A DNA stretch of 64,000 nt, taken from NCBI GenBank assembly GCA_052143835.1, contig JBKQRV010000142.1:1-64000 (forward strand). The letters run 5' to 3'. The DNA is from DASPPM01 sp052143835 (GTDB lineage: Bacteria > Pseudomonadota > Alphaproteobacteria > JACZXZ01). Shown piece by piece: positions 1-7,388 of the stretch (positions within the stretch are counted from its first letter, which is position 1; each line of letters begins with the position of its first letter). The notes under the pieces are model-generated. The model was given only the letters and a program-made list of their open reading frames with translations, was not told where the DNA came from and searched no databases. The position numbers and the translations under genes are program-made.

Positions 1-426
1 GCCGGGTCCCCCGAGCAACAACGTGATCCGCCAAACTCAACTGTCCCAACTTGCGATGCGCCATGCCCGCCTCCCTGACATCGACATCAGAGAATCGCAA
101 ATCGAGACAATTTGCAAAGCCCTCGCTAGCGGGAGAGGGAGGGACCCATTGCGCAGCAATGGGAGGGTGAGGGACTACTCGGACGTCTGGCAATCCCTCA
201 CCCTTCCCATCCCTTCGGGATGGGCCCCTTCCCTCTCCCGCAAGCGGGAGAGGGAACATAGGCGTGATGCGCGTAGCCGCCGCGCCGCGCCGCGCTGCTC
301 GCGCGAACCGCCTTGCCGGGTGCCGCGGGAAGGCGGATAGTTGTGCTCGCGATCGCGCGGGTGCTCGCCAGCAGAGTCCGGCCGGAGAAGCCGGGGAAGC
401 GCTCGCGAGCGAGGGAGGATTTGACC
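1..426. other. Non-coding stretch with a palindromic repeat
   Basis: No convincing coding region is seen between the window start and the first gene at 427. The stretch holds the inverted repeat at 129-255 and, next to the gene, a purine-rich ribosome binding site (gggagg near 413-418). The first ~120 bases show no feature I can name. Confidence 0.5.
129..255. repeat. Intergenic palindromic repeat (gggagaggg type)
   Basis: The left arm (gggagagggaggg, then accCATTgcgcagCAATGggagggtgaggga) is mirrored by the right arm (tccctcacccttcCCATCCCttcGGGATGGg, then ccctctcccgc). Each arm carries its own internal hairpin, so the whole can fold into a long stem with side branches. The same ccctcccccc/ggggagggg-rich theme appears inside dnaE2 at 43610-43711. 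Such dispersed palindromes are common in large alphaproteobacterial genomes. Function unknown. Confidence 0.7.
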
Positions 427-1470
427 ATGAAACGCAGGAGATTTCTCGAGGCGAGTGCGGCAGCGTCTGCGCTTGCCGCCTTGGCGCCGGCCGTCATCTC
501 GCGCGCGCGCGCAGCCGACGCCGCGGACGTGGAGGCGGCCAAGAAGGAGGGGCAGGTCAGCTGGTATACCGCGCACTTCGACACGCAGACGGCCGAAGGC
601 GTGGGCAACGCCTTCATGAAGAAATATCCCGGCATCAAGGCGAACGTGTTCCGCAGCACCGCCCAGGTCATCTATCAGCGCCTGAGCCAGGACATGCGCG
701 CGGGCGTTGCCGAATGCGACGTGTTCAGCTCGACCGACGTGGGACACTACATCCACCTCAAGCCGAGCGGCGTGTTCCTGCAATGGACGCCGCCCAATGC
801 CGCGAACGTGGTAGCCGCCTTCAAGGGGCTCGATCCGGACGGACAATATTACGTGACCTCGGCCGGCCTCATCTGCATCACCTACAACAAGACCAAGGTC
901 AAGGAGAGCGATCTGCCCAGGAGCTGGCCGGAGCTCACCGATCTCAAGTGGAAGGACCAGGTCTCCGTCGGCCATCCCGGCTTCAGCGGCTACGTCGGCA
1001 CCTGGGTCGTCGAGATGCGCAAGCTCTACGGCTGGCAGTATTTCGAGAAGCTCAAGGCGATTAATCCCCAGATCGGCCGCTCGATCAACGATACGGTGAC
1101 CATGCTCAATTCGGGCGAGCGCACGATCGCCGCGGGTCCCGAGGCTACGACCTTGGAGAGTGCCGCCAAGGGTAACCCCTTGGGCGTCGTCTATCCGAGC
1201 GACGGCAGTTTGCTGATGGTCTCGCCCTCGGCGATCATGAAGAATTCGAAGCACCCCAACGCGGCGAAGCTCTTCATGGATTTCCTGATGGGACCGGAAA
1301 CCTCAGAGGTCTACGTCGAGTACTTCCAGGACCCGCTCCTGCCGGAAATAGCGCCCGCGGCCGGCGCCAAGCCGATCGCGGAGGTGAAGACCATCCGTCC
1401 GACGATCGAGGAGATCACCACCGGCATCCCCGAGGTCATCAAGCAGTGGCGGGATACCTTCGGGGTTTGA
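427..1470 (+). CDS. ABC transporter substrate-binding protein, Tat signal
   Basis: Periplasmic binding component of an ABC importer of the iron(III)/spermidine-putrescine type (extracellular solute-binding family, SBP_bac_6-like), 347 residues. The N-terminus MKRRRFLEASAAA followed by a hydrophobic stretch and ARA/AD is a twin-arginine signal peptide, so the protein is probably exported folded, perhaps with its ligand or metal bound. The mature part begins with the EAAKKEGQVSWYTA motif seen in FbpA-like proteins. The ATG at 427 is chosen because it has a gggagg site and begins the signal peptide; an upstream in-frame start at 313 would bury it. No permease or ATPase gene follows: downstream lie a repeat and an IS element, so the partners are missing or were separated. 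The ligand is not predictable; ferric iron is one option. Confidence 0.85.
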   Translation: MKRRRFLEASAAASALAALAPAVISRARAADAADVEAAKKEGQVSWYTAHFDTQTAEGVGNAFMKKYPGIKANVFRSTAQVIYQRLSQDMRAGVAECDVFSSTDVGHYIHLKPSGVFLQWTPPNAANVVAAFKGLDPDGQYYVTSAGLICITYNKTKVKESDLPRSWPELTDLKWKDQVSVGHPGFSGYVGTWVVEMRKLYGWQYFEKLKAINPQIGRSINDTVTMLNSGERTIAAGPEATTLESAAKGNPLGVVYPSDGSLLMVSPSAIMKNSKHPNAAKLFMDFLMGPETSEVYVEYFQDPLLPEIAPAAGAKPIAEVKTIRPTIEEITTGIPEVIKQWRDTFGV

Positions 1471-1528
1471 GCGACGCGCCCGCGGCGGTATTCACACACT
1501 CGACGACGCTTGCAAAGCCGTCGTGGGT

Positions 1529-1570
1529 CCTTCGAGACGCGCCCCAAGGCGGCGCTCCTCAGGATGAGGT
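1529..1570. repeat. Intergenic palindrome (tcctTCGAGACGCgcc...type), intact copy
   Basis: Reads ccttcgagacgcgcc-ccaa-ggcggcgctcctcaggatgagg: an imperfect hairpin whose ends (ccttcgaga / cctcaggatgagg) match the second copy split by the neighbouring IS. It lies between the binding-protein gene and the IS. Confidence 0.65.
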
Positions 1571-1604
1571 CGATTGGTGTGTGGCAGAAAGACTTTCTCT
1601 CATC

Positions 1605-1609
1605 CTGAG
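1605..1609. repeat. Target-site duplication, left (CTGAG)
   Basis: CTGAG occurs immediately outside the left inverted repeat and again at 3176-3180 immediately outside the right one. This is the expected signature of transposition. Confidence 0.6.
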
Positions 1610-3175
1610 AGCTTGTGAACCTTTGCGGTTTTGCATGCGTGGTGGAGTAGGGCGGATTAGCGGAAGATCAGGCACTACTGGGGCCAAGGGCGGCAGGAGT
1701 GAGGTGAGCCGTGGCGATCGCTGAGCATCGGCGCCGTAGTGATTTGTCATGCCGCGCCCTGCAGCAGGCGGTGGCTGGAGAGGATGTTGTTGGCAAGCGC
1801 AAACCAGCGCAGCACCGTGATCACGTTCGCCAATCCTCGCACCGTGAACTGATAGAGCCGCCACTGCCGGAACCGGGCATTGATGCACTCGCCCGGCGCC
1901 CTTCGCTTGTAGACGCTCTTGCCGTGCGGGCTCTTCATGCGTCGGCGCCAAGCGGCCACACCGGGACCATCGTCGCGGCGCGGGGCATAGGGATCGGTCT
2001 TGTGCTTGCTCTGGCCCGGCGGACCGTAGATCTTGACCCCCGCCGCCGCCGCCCATTCCGTATCGGCGTTCTTGTTGAAGCCGCCATCGACGAGGTGGCG
2101 CTTGGGCTGACGCTTATAACGCTGTTCGATCGCCTCGAGCATCGGTCGAATGAGGCCGCGATCCGAGCCCTTTGCTACCGCCGTGGCCGCGACCACGATC
2201 TGGCCGCGCGCGACCGTGCTGATCTGACAATTGTAGGCCGGCCGGAAGCCACCATCGGCCATCTTCATGACGCGTGCCTCCGGGTCGGTGGTCGAGGCGC
2301 GCGGCTGGCCCTGCTTGGCCACTTGCGCCTTGTTGGTCTTGGCGCGCCGCTTACGCTCGGCCTCGATCTCGCCCAACTTGTCGAGCGCGGCTTCGACCCG
2401 CGCCTGACGCTCCTTGGCCGCCCGCTCCCGCGCCGCTGCGATGCGCCGGTTGCTGGCGTCAGGGTCGTCGTCGCTCTCACGCTTCAGCCGCTCGACCAGG
2501 CGCTTGGCCTTGGCCAGCTCCTTGTGCAGCTTCTTCTTGCGGCGGAACGAACCCGCGCCAGCGCTGGCGCGTACCCGCACCCCATCCTGCACCACCTCGT
2601 CGAGATCGATCACTCCCGCCGCCGACAGCGTCGCCACGTTCTCCGTCAGCAGCTTGTCGAGCAGCTCCGCGTGACCGGTGCGGAAGTCCGCCAGGCCGTG
2701 ATAGTTGACGCTCACACCGCCGCACAGCCAGCGATAGGCATCATGGCTCTCGCACAGGCGCGCCAGGGCCCGGGCGCTTCCGACGCCTTCGCTCGTCGCG
2801 TAGAGCCACAGCGCCAGCAGCAGCTGCGGACTCGCTGGCGCCTGCCCCGGCCGGTCTTCGCGCGCCTTGATCGCCTCTTCCAGCGCGCTCAAGTCCAGCT
2901 TCTCCACATAGGCCCAGATCACCCGTGCCGGATGCTCCGCCCCGATCAGGCTCTCGATATCCACCGCCCGCAGCTCGATCTGATCCCGCACCGGTTCGCG
3001 CAGCCGCACCTTGCCCATTCCCCGGCTCCGCGGCGCCAGCGATCCCGGCAAATCCTCAAACAGCTCATCACCCGCCATCGCAGCCCCCCTTCACCTCAAG
3101 CGCTGCTGCGACGGAATCACTATGCCCATGGTTGCGCAACTCAAATCCTTCAATGTCCCCAAAGATTCACAGGCT
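1610..3175 (-). mobile_element. IS1182-like insertion sequence, apparently complete
   Basis: About 1.57 kb with one transposase gene on the minus strand. The terminal inverted repeats read agcTTGTGAACCTTTgcgg from the left end and, reverse-complemented, agcCTGTGAATCTTTgggg from the right end (16 of 19 positions agree). A CTGAG direct repeat flanks both ends. The transposase reading frame is intact with all three acidic catalytic residues, so the copy may still be active. The family name rests on the protein's architecture. The boundaries could shift by 1-3 bases because the flanking bases partly extend the inverted repeat. Confidence 0.85.
1747..3078 (-). CDS. IS1182-family-like transposase
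   Basis: Transposase of 443 residues that cuts and rejoins the ends of the surrounding IS. An N-terminal DUF772-like helical region (about residues 40-140) precedes an RNase H-fold DDE domain interrupted by a charged coiled-coil insert (about 178-250, rich in K/R/E). Candidate catalytic residues are D165 (VVQDGVRV), D331 (HLVDGGFN) and E397 (APGECINAR). The C-terminus (VRGLANVITVLRWFALANNI) is typical of the family. The start at 3078 has an aaggggggc ribosome binding site. No frameshift or stop is seen. Confidence 0.9.
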   Translation of the reverse strand: MAGDELFEDLPGSLAPRSRGMGKVRLREPVRDQIELRAVDIESLIGAEHPARVIWAYVEKLDLSALEEAIKAREDRPGQAPASPQLLLALWLYATSEGVGSARALARLCESHDAYRWLCGGVSVNYHGLADFRTGHAELLDKLLTENVATLSAAGVIDLDEVVQDGVRVRASAGAGSFRRKKKLHKELAKAKRLVERLKRESDDDPDASNRRIAAARERAAKERQARVEAALDKLGEIEAERKRRAKTNKAQVAKQGQPRASTTDPEARVMKMADGGFRPAYNCQISTVARGQIVVAATAVAKGSDRGLIRPMLEAIEQRYKRQPKRHLVDGGFNKNADTEWAAAAGVKIYGPPGQSKHKTDPYAPRRDDGPGVAAWRRRMKSPHGKSVYKRRAPGECINARFRQWRLYQFTVRGLANVITVLRWFALANNILSSHRLLQGAA

Positions 3176-3365
3176 CTGAGGAGGCCGCGAAGCGGCCGTC
3201 TCGAAGGATGAGATGAGCACAGCGAGGGCTGCCACCTCGCGGAGATGTTACCCGATGTGCATTGTTCGCAAGCGGCGCGCATGTTAGCGACGGCAAGTGG
3301 GGGCCGCGCCGCCCGGCGCCGGCACTCGCGCAACCACTCGCGCAACCCGCAGGGGGAGGCAATTC

Positions 3366-3974
3366 ATGCCGTACCGCACCGTCCTTTTGGCCGCCGTCGT
3401 CGCCTGCTTCGCCGTCGCGGCGGCCGCGCAGACTGCGCCGCCGCCGGTCCGCATCCGCGGCACCATCGCCGCGGTCAACGACAAGTCGATCGCGATCGCC
3501 ACGCGCGAGGGCCCGACCGTCACGATCGCGCTCGGCGAGAAGTTCGGCGTCTCCGCGGTCAAGGCGGCCGACATCTCCGAGATCAAGGCCGGCACGTTCA
3601 TCGGCACCGCGGCCGAGGCGGGTCCCGGGGGCATGCTGCAGGCGCTCGAGGTCGTGGTCTTCCCCGAAAGCATGCGCGGCACGGGTGAGGGCCATTACGA
3701 CTGGGACTTGAAGCCCGGCAGCACTATGACGAACGCGACGGTGAGTGCCGTGGTGGCGGGTGTCTCGGGACGCGACCTCGAACTCGCCTACAAGGGCGGC
3801 AGCACCAAGGTCCGGGTGCCGGCGAACGTGCCGATCGTCACCATCGTCCCGGCCGAGCGCGCCGACCTCAAACCCGGGCTCCCGGCCTTCGCGGTCGCGA
3901 CCCGCGGCAGCGACGGCACGCTCACCTTGCTGCGCATAAACATCGGCAAGTACGGCGTCGCCCCTCCCATGTAG
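3366..3974 (+). CDS. Exported conserved hypothetical protein (DUF5666-like)
   Basis: A 202-residue protein with a signal peptide (MPYRTVLLAAVVACFAVAAAA, then QTAPPP) and a two-part beta-rich body, each part reading like an OB/SH3-type barrel (VRIRGTIAAVNDKSIAIATREG..., then TNATVSAVVAGVSGRDLELAYKGG). Motifs PESMRGTGEGHYDWD and PGSTMTNATV recur in a family of small periplasmic proteins of Alpha- and Betaproteobacteria whose function is not known to me. ATG 3366 is preceded by agggggaggc. It stands alone between the IS-split repeat and the minus-strand gene at 4013. Confidence 0.75.
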   Translation: MPYRTVLLAAVVACFAVAAAAQTAPPPVRIRGTIAAVNDKSIAIATREGPTVTIALGEKFGVSAVKAADISEIKAGTFIGTAAEAGPGGMLQALEVVVFPESMRGTGEGHYDWDLKPGSTMTNATVSAVVAGVSGRDLELAYKGGSTKVRVPANVPIVTIVPAERADLKPGLPAFAVATRGSDGTLTLLRINIGKYGVAPPM

Positions 3975-4012
3975 GAGGCCGGGGCGGCGCTCGAGCCGCT
4001 CCCTCGCCGCTC

Positions 4013-4228
4013 TCAGGACTTCGGCGCGTCGGTCGAGAGAGGGGAGATGCTGCGGGCGAAGGGCGCCAAATAGAGGATCCAATCCGGGTCGTCGGGGCCG
4101 CTTTTCTCCCGGTTGGGCATCACCACCACGCGCGTCTCCTCGTTCAGCCGGCCCGTCAGATAACGATAGGGATTGTCCCCCGCGGCATTCCGCTCGAACA
4201 GGCCGCAGACCCTCATCATGTAGGCCAT
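4013..4228 (-). CDS. Small DUF736-like hypothetical protein
   Basis: 71 residues from the ATG at 4228, which has a good ggaggg site; a longer frame upstream lacks one. The pattern NPYRYLTGRLNE...VVVMPNREKSG..DPDWILYLAP loosely resembles DUF736 proteins (G-x-L-x...vPN-kks-x-aPDf). That resemblance is weak and the function is unknown. Codon usage is in line with neighbouring genes. Confidence 0.55.
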   Translation of the reverse strand: MAYMMRVCGLFERNAAGDNPYRYLTGRLNEETRVVVMPNREKSGPDDPDWILYLAPFARSISPLSTDAPKS

Positions 4229-4465
4229 GTTAGCGTCCCTCCGACTCCGCGACGGGGTCGAGACTCGATCGAGCCGTGCTGTACGTGGGCGACAGCTACC
4301 TCCCAATAGTGTCACAGGGCGCCCGCGGCCGCCAAGCCGACTTTCCCCCTCTCGTGCGCTCCATCCGTCCCTGTCCCCTGACCGCCCGGCGTTGGCGCCA
4401 GTGCAAGGCAGCCATGCCGCGCTCGGGCTTGCGGGCTTGCGCCCGATCTCTTATTGCTCACTCTC

Positions 4466-4471
4466 TATAAT
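4466..4471 (+). promoter_or_regulatory. Candidate -10 box (TATAAT)
   Basis: A perfect TATAAT lies 49 bases before the ATG at 4520, in an otherwise G+C-rich region. I see no well-spaced -35 box, so this is only a candidate promoter element. Confidence 0.35.
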
Positions 4472-4519
4472 GCTCGGGCCGATGCCGGCCGGGGCGCAAC
4501 TCAGGCAACAGGCGTTACC

Positions 4520-5200
4520 ATGGCCGCAGCGCTCGAGCCCGATGACGCGTTTCTCCGCCCCGCTCGCTTCATCGACAGCGACCATCCGGCCGTCGTCGCC
4601 TTTGCAGAGCGCGTCACGCGCGGCGCCGGGCAAACGGTCGCCAAGGCGGTCAAGCTTTACTATGCGGTGCGCGACGAGATTCTCTACGATCCCTACGTGG
4701 CGTACGAGGAGCTCGACACCTATCGTGCGAGCGCGGTGCTCGCGCGCGGCCGCGGCTATTGCGTCGGCAAGGCGGCACTCCTTGCCGCCGCGGCGCGCGC
4801 GCAGGGCATCGCCGCGCGCATTGCCTTCGCCGACGTGCGCAACCATCTCGCGACCCCCCGGCTCTTAGCACTCGTCGACAACGGCATCTTCATCTACCAC
4901 GGCATCACCGAGCTTTGGCTCGGCGGGCGCTGGCTCAAGGCGACCCCCACCTTCAACCTGACGCTCTGCGAGAAGCTCCACATCAAGCCGCTCGAGTTCG
5001 ACGGGAGTGAGGACGCGATCCTGCATCCCTACGACAGCACCGGACGCCGACACATGGAATATGTGCGCCAGCACGGCTCTTATGCCGACGTGCCGGCCGA
5101 GATGGTGATGAAGATGATGCGCGAGCGCCATCCGCGCCTCTTCGCGCTCAAGGCGGGTGCGCGCGGCGACTTCACGCGCGAGGCCGAGGCGCTCGGCTGA
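4520..5200 (+). CDS. Transglutaminase-like domain protein
   Basis: 226 residues. A cysteine-protease-fold transglutaminase-like core is visible: Cys in RGYCVGKAALLAA, His in ADVRNHLATP and an acidic/aromatic segment after it, the usual order of the Cys-His-Asp triad. There is no signal peptide, so it is probably cytoplasmic. Bacterial members act as peptidases or amide-bond enzymes; the substrate here cannot be told. It ends 24 bases before a DsbA-fold isomerase gene, and the two are probably co-transcribed. Confidence 0.75.
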   Translation: MAAALEPDDAFLRPARFIDSDHPAVVAFAERVTRGAGQTVAKAVKLYYAVRDEILYDPYVAYEELDTYRASAVLARGRGYCVGKAALLAAAARAQGIAARIAFADVRNHLATPRLLALVDNGIFIYHGITELWLGGRWLKATPTFNLTLCEKLHIKPLEFDGSEDAILHPYDSTGRRHMEYVRQHGSYADVPAEMVMKMMRERHPRLFALKAGARGDFTREAEALG

Positions 5201-5224
5201 GCCGGGCAAGCCCTCGGGAACGCC

Positions 5225-5833
5225 ATGCCGAGCACCGTCGATTTCTACTTCTCGCCCGTCTCGCCGTGGACCTATCTCGGCATGCCGCGCTTTCGCGCGA
5301 TGACGGCCAAATACGGCGCCGTGGTCAATTACAAGCCGGTCGACATGGTCCAGCTCTTCGCGAGCGCTTCTGTCAAGCCGGTCAAGGAACGGCCCGAGCC
5401 GATCAGGCGGAACCGCATGACCGAGCTCGCGCGCTGGCGCCGCCACCTCGGCATGAAGCTCAACCTCGAGCCGAAATATTTCCCGACCTCGGCCATGCTC
5501 GCCAACAAGATGATCATCGCGGCGGTGCTGGCGGGCGACAAGGCGCGCGACGTGGGCGCGCTCGCCGAGGGATATTTGCGCGCCTGCTGGGTCGAGGAGC
5601 GCAACCTTGCGGACGAGGCGACGGTCGTGGCCGTCGCCGACGAAAGCGGCTTTGCGGGCAGAAGCTTGCGCGAGGCGGCCGAGCGCCCCGCGGTCGCCGC
5701 CGCCTTCGAAGCCAACACCAAAGAGGCGCTCGCCCGCTACGTCTGGGGCTCGCCCAGCTACGTCGTCGACGGCGAGCTCTTTTTCGGCCAGGATCGGCTC
5801 TTCTTCGTCGAAGCGAAGCTCGCCCGAGGCTGA
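5225..5833 (+). CDS. 2-hydroxychromene-2-carboxylate isomerase family protein
   Basis: 202 residues of the DsbA/kappa-GST-like fold: N-terminal VDFYFSPVSPWTYLG with the serine that replaces the redox CxxC of DsbA, and C-terminal YVWGSPSYVVDGELFFGQDRL. The family uses glutathione as cofactor to isomerise a hydroxychromene carboxylate in naphthalene-type catabolism. No naphthalene pathway genes are in view, so a general glutathione-dependent isomerase is likelier. A second homologue lies at 45514-46161. Confidence 0.85.
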   Translation: MPSTVDFYFSPVSPWTYLGMPRFRAMTAKYGAVVNYKPVDMVQLFASASVKPVKERPEPIRRNRMTELARWRRHLGMKLNLEPKYFPTSAMLANKMIIAAVLAGDKARDVGALAEGYLRACWVEERNLADEATVVAVADESGFAGRSLREAAERPAVAAAFEANTKEALARYVWGSPSYVVDGELFFGQDRLFFVEAKLARG

Positions 5834-5920
5834 GTGCGAGCCGCACGAAACCCTGGCATCGCGTGGTCGGCTCTGTTAAATAGCCGCCGTCGCCGCGACG
5901 CGCATGGGCAGCGGCCCTGT

Positions 5921-5995
5921 TCCGGGGTAGCTCAGCGGTAGAGCAGCCGGCTGTTAACCGGCTGGTCGTCGGTTCGAATCCGACCCCCGGAGCCA
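5921..5995 (+). tRNA. tRNA-Asn (GTT)
   Basis: 75 bases. Acceptor stem TCCGGGG/CCCCGGA, D-arm with GCTCAGCGGTAGAGC, anticodon stem GCCGG/CCGGC around loop CTGTTAA (anticodon GTT at 5953-5955), T-arm GTCGG-TTCGAAT-CCGAC and an encoded CCA end. The 3' terminal twelve bases are repeated at 6969-6980, the usual mark of a tRNA gene used as an integration site. Confidence 0.97.
5984..5995. repeat. Candidate att site, tRNA side (cccccggagcca)
   Basis: The last twelve bases of the tRNA-Asn gene, identical to 6969-6980. Together they bracket an AT-richer ~1 kb stretch. Confidence 0.45.
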
Positions 5996-6100
5996 CCATA
6001 TCAATAATATCAATAGCTTATCTTAGGATCAGCCAGACTTCCCACAAGCCAGCCATCAAACACTCGGGGCATGCGGGAACGGCCGATTTCGGGGCGTCGC

Positions 6101-6132
6101 TCAAATAAAAAGAGGGGACATGCGTCCCCTCT
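6101..6132 (-). terminator. Rho-independent terminator for the 6137-6415 gene
   Basis: Perfect 9-bp stem agaggggac/gtcccctct with loop atgc (6111-6132). Read on the minus strand it is followed by TTTTTATTT. It sits four bases after the minus-strand stop codon at 6137. Confidence 0.85.
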
Positions 6133-6136
6133 CGGA

Positions 6137-6415
6137 TTATCGGGCGATCTGCTTGCTGTCGTGATCGAATTCGGCTCGACCTAGTGCGCGGAACGCTTCG
6201 TCGATTCCGTCGCCCGAAGAAGACCAACGAGTCGGGTAATCCCATGGTCGTCCAGGATGTGCCCAATACCGGTCGATGAAAACCGTTTCCGTCGTAGGCT
6301 CTCCGTCGACGCTCTTGATCTTCAAGCAGATTCGCTCCCACTCCTCTCGATTCGGGAGCCCATTGAGATTCTCAATGAAGCCCTCGAACCACGCTTCGAA
6401 CTCTTTCAATGTCAT
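6137..6415 (-). CDS. Hypothetical protein in the island
   Basis: 92 residues starting MTLKEFEAWFEGFIENL, acidic and soluble, with no domain I recognise. The ATG at 6415 has a ggagg site and the gene is closed by a textbook terminator, which argues for real expression. The DNA is less G+C-rich than neighbouring genes, consistent with acquisition. Confidence 0.65.
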   Translation of the reverse strand: MTLKEFEAWFEGFIENLNGLPNREEWERICLKIKSVDGEPTTETVFIDRYWAHPGRPWDYPTRWSSSGDGIDEAFRALGRAEFDHDSKQIAR

Positions 6416-6458
6416 CGGGGTTTCCTCCCTCGGATCGCACCTCCCATACAGCTTCGTC

Positions 6459-6632
6459 TTATGCGATCGCGTTTGACACACGCGACCATTGAGCGCTGTC
6501 CGAGCGACGAAAATGCCTGACGAACAATACGAGCGCGAGGCCGACAAGCAGCACCGCGATCACAGGCAGAAAAAGGCTCGGCAGGCTCGAAGGCTCAGCC
6601 GGCTCAGCTCGTTGCAAGAGAAGCTGCATCAT
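6459..6632 (-). CDS. Small single-span membrane protein, hypothetical
   Basis: 57 residues: MMQLLLQRAEPAEPSSLPS, then one hydrophobic span LFLPVIAVLLVGLALVLFV, then a basic tail RHFRRSD. The ribosome binding site is only moderate (gaagg). Part of the possible island; it could be a phage-type small membrane protein or a chance frame. Confidence 0.4.
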   Translation of the reverse strand: MMQLLLQRAEPAEPSSLPSLFLPVIAVLLVGLALVLFVRHFRRSDSAQWSRVSNAIA

Positions 6633-6643
6633 GGCGGCCGCCT

Positions 6644-6727
6644 TCACTGTGCCCGATACGGCATAATCGCGCCGCCGACAATGATCCAGATCAATGCCGT
6701 CAGCGGGACCCCCGGCATGGTGCTCAT
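6644..6727 (-). CDS. Possible 27-residue hydrophobic peptide
   Basis: The frame MSTMPGVPLTALIWIIVGGA (continuing IMPYRAQ) ends 12 bases before the start of the small membrane protein gene at 6632, the same strand and possibly the same transcript. Too short to judge by composition, and its ribosome binding site is poor. Confidence 0.2.
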   Translation of the reverse strand: MSTMPGVPLTALIWIIVGGAIMPYRAQ

Positions 6728-6783
6728 CCTCACTGCCCAAGATCCTCTACCTCCTCCAAAAGGATACAGGCAAGAACTTGAGA

Positions 6784-6809
6784 CCGCAGGTCACACTGCG
6801 GCCTTTTTT
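6784..6809 (+). terminator. Rho-independent terminator on the plus strand
   Basis: Stem ccgcag/ctgcgg with loop gtcaca, followed by ggcc and six T. No plus-strand gene is seen to end here, so it may close an unrecognised small RNA or be left over from a lost gene. Confidence 0.6.
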
Positions 6810-6981
6810 ATTGGCCAGCGAATTGAACCCAAACGGATTCTGAGAGCGAGCCCGCGTCACTCACGCTCCCAGCCACCGTATTGAACGCGAGTGACATGTC
6901 CTTGCCAAGTGTGGTGATAGTGGCGATGATCGCGACAAGGCGGATCGTCACCGCGACTGCCGCCGCGCCCCCCGGAGCCAT
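6808..6981 (-). CDS. Possible 57-residue hypothetical protein
   Basis: Frame from an ATG at 6981 that overlaps the right copy of the tRNA-end repeat. It carries a hydrophobic stretch (about residues 6-24) and ends ...SESVWVQFAGQ. It stops exactly at the T-run of the plus-strand terminator. It could be a gene fragment fused to a new start by integration, or a chance frame. Confidence 0.25.
   Translation of the reverse strand: MAPGGAAAVAVTIRLVAIIATITTLGKDMSLAFNTVAGSVSDAGSLSESVWVQFAGQ
6969..6980. repeat. Candidate att site, distal (cccccggagcca)
   Basis: Exact copy of the last twelve bases of tRNA-Asn, 973 bases beyond it. Twelve bases is short for an att core, so chance cannot be excluded, but position and orientation fit. 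Confidence 0.4.
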
Positions 6982-7123
6982 TAGAGATTTGCGCTAGGTC
7001 CCGGACTCCAGCCTATTTTCATCTCCCCAGGTCCAGTTTTTGTCACGGATCGTTTGGCGCGCGCGGCCGTATATAGGCCGTCGATCGCGGACGATGCCGC
7101 GATTGCCGAGAAGGAGGTGCGCT

Positions 7124-7369
7124 ATGCGCAGCATCATGCTTCCGACGGTCCTGGCGGTGGGCCTGCTTACGCTCACGGCATGCGGTCAGTCGCCGGGATG
7201 CCGGGCGGTGACGGGCGGCGCCATGGGTGCGGCCGGCGGTGCCGCCATAGGCGCGCTCGCCGGGAATCCCCTTTTGGGTGCCGCCGCCGGTGCCCTTGCG
7301 GGCGGTGCCACGGGTGCCCTGACCTCGCCCAACCAAGTCTCGGCGGGCTCCTCGCCCGTGTGCAATTGA
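7124..7369 (+). CDS. Glycine-zipper lipoprotein
   Basis: 81 residues. A lipoprotein signal (MRSIMLPTVLAVGLLTLTAC; lipid-modified Cys in LTAC) is followed by a run of Gly/Ala repeats with GG-A-GG spacing (TGGAMGAAGGAAIGALAG...), the pattern of outer-membrane glycine-zipper (17 kDa antigen/YMGG-like) proteins that pack transmembrane helices. The start is fixed by aaggagg at 7111-7117. Probably sits in the envelope; specific role unknown. Confidence 0.8.
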   Translation: MRSIMLPTVLAVGLLTLTACGQSPGCRAVTGGAMGAAGGAAIGALAGNPLLGAAAGALAGGATGALTSPNQVSAGSSPVCN

Positions 7370-7388
7370 TGCGAGCCGCGACGAGCCA

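Larger units (their letters stand above)
1599..3212. repeat. Palindrome copy interrupted by the IS
   Basis: The bases left of the IS (ctcatcctgag, 1599-1609) and right of it (ctgaggaggccgcgaagcggccgtctcgaaggatgag, 3176-3212) join, after removal of one CTGAG, into one perfect-ended palindrome, ctcatcctgagg...tctcgaaggatgag. The element therefore landed inside a repeat of the same family as the copy at 1529-1570. Confidence 0.75.
5996..6980. mobile_element. Putative integrated-element remnant next to tRNA-Asn
   Basis: A stretch bracketed by the 12-base direct repeat of the tRNA 3' end. Its composition departs from the surroundings (the first 60 bases after the tRNA are 40% G+C). Its reading frames are small, all on the minus strand and unlike the rest of the window. 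It also holds two intrinsic terminators, which are rare elsewhere here. No integrase is present, so if this is an island it is a deletion remnant. Confidence 0.45.

Noticed and set aside
1711..3216. 501-residue plus-strand frame across the IS
   Set aside because: Antisense of the transposase; it contains no recognisable motif and the IS ends explain the region.
4013..4315. 100-residue version of the small DUF736-like gene
   Set aside because: The extra 29 residues are arginine/serine-rich and the internal ATG at 4228 has the good ribosome binding site.
6018..6341. 107-residue minus-strand frame in the island
   Set aside because: It runs through the strong terminator at 6101-6132 and overlaps the better-supported 92-residue gene.
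7054..7075. TTGGCG/TATATA as promoter of the glycine-zipper lipoprotein
   Set aside because: The two boxes are only 10 bases apart, too close for a sigma-70 promoter.
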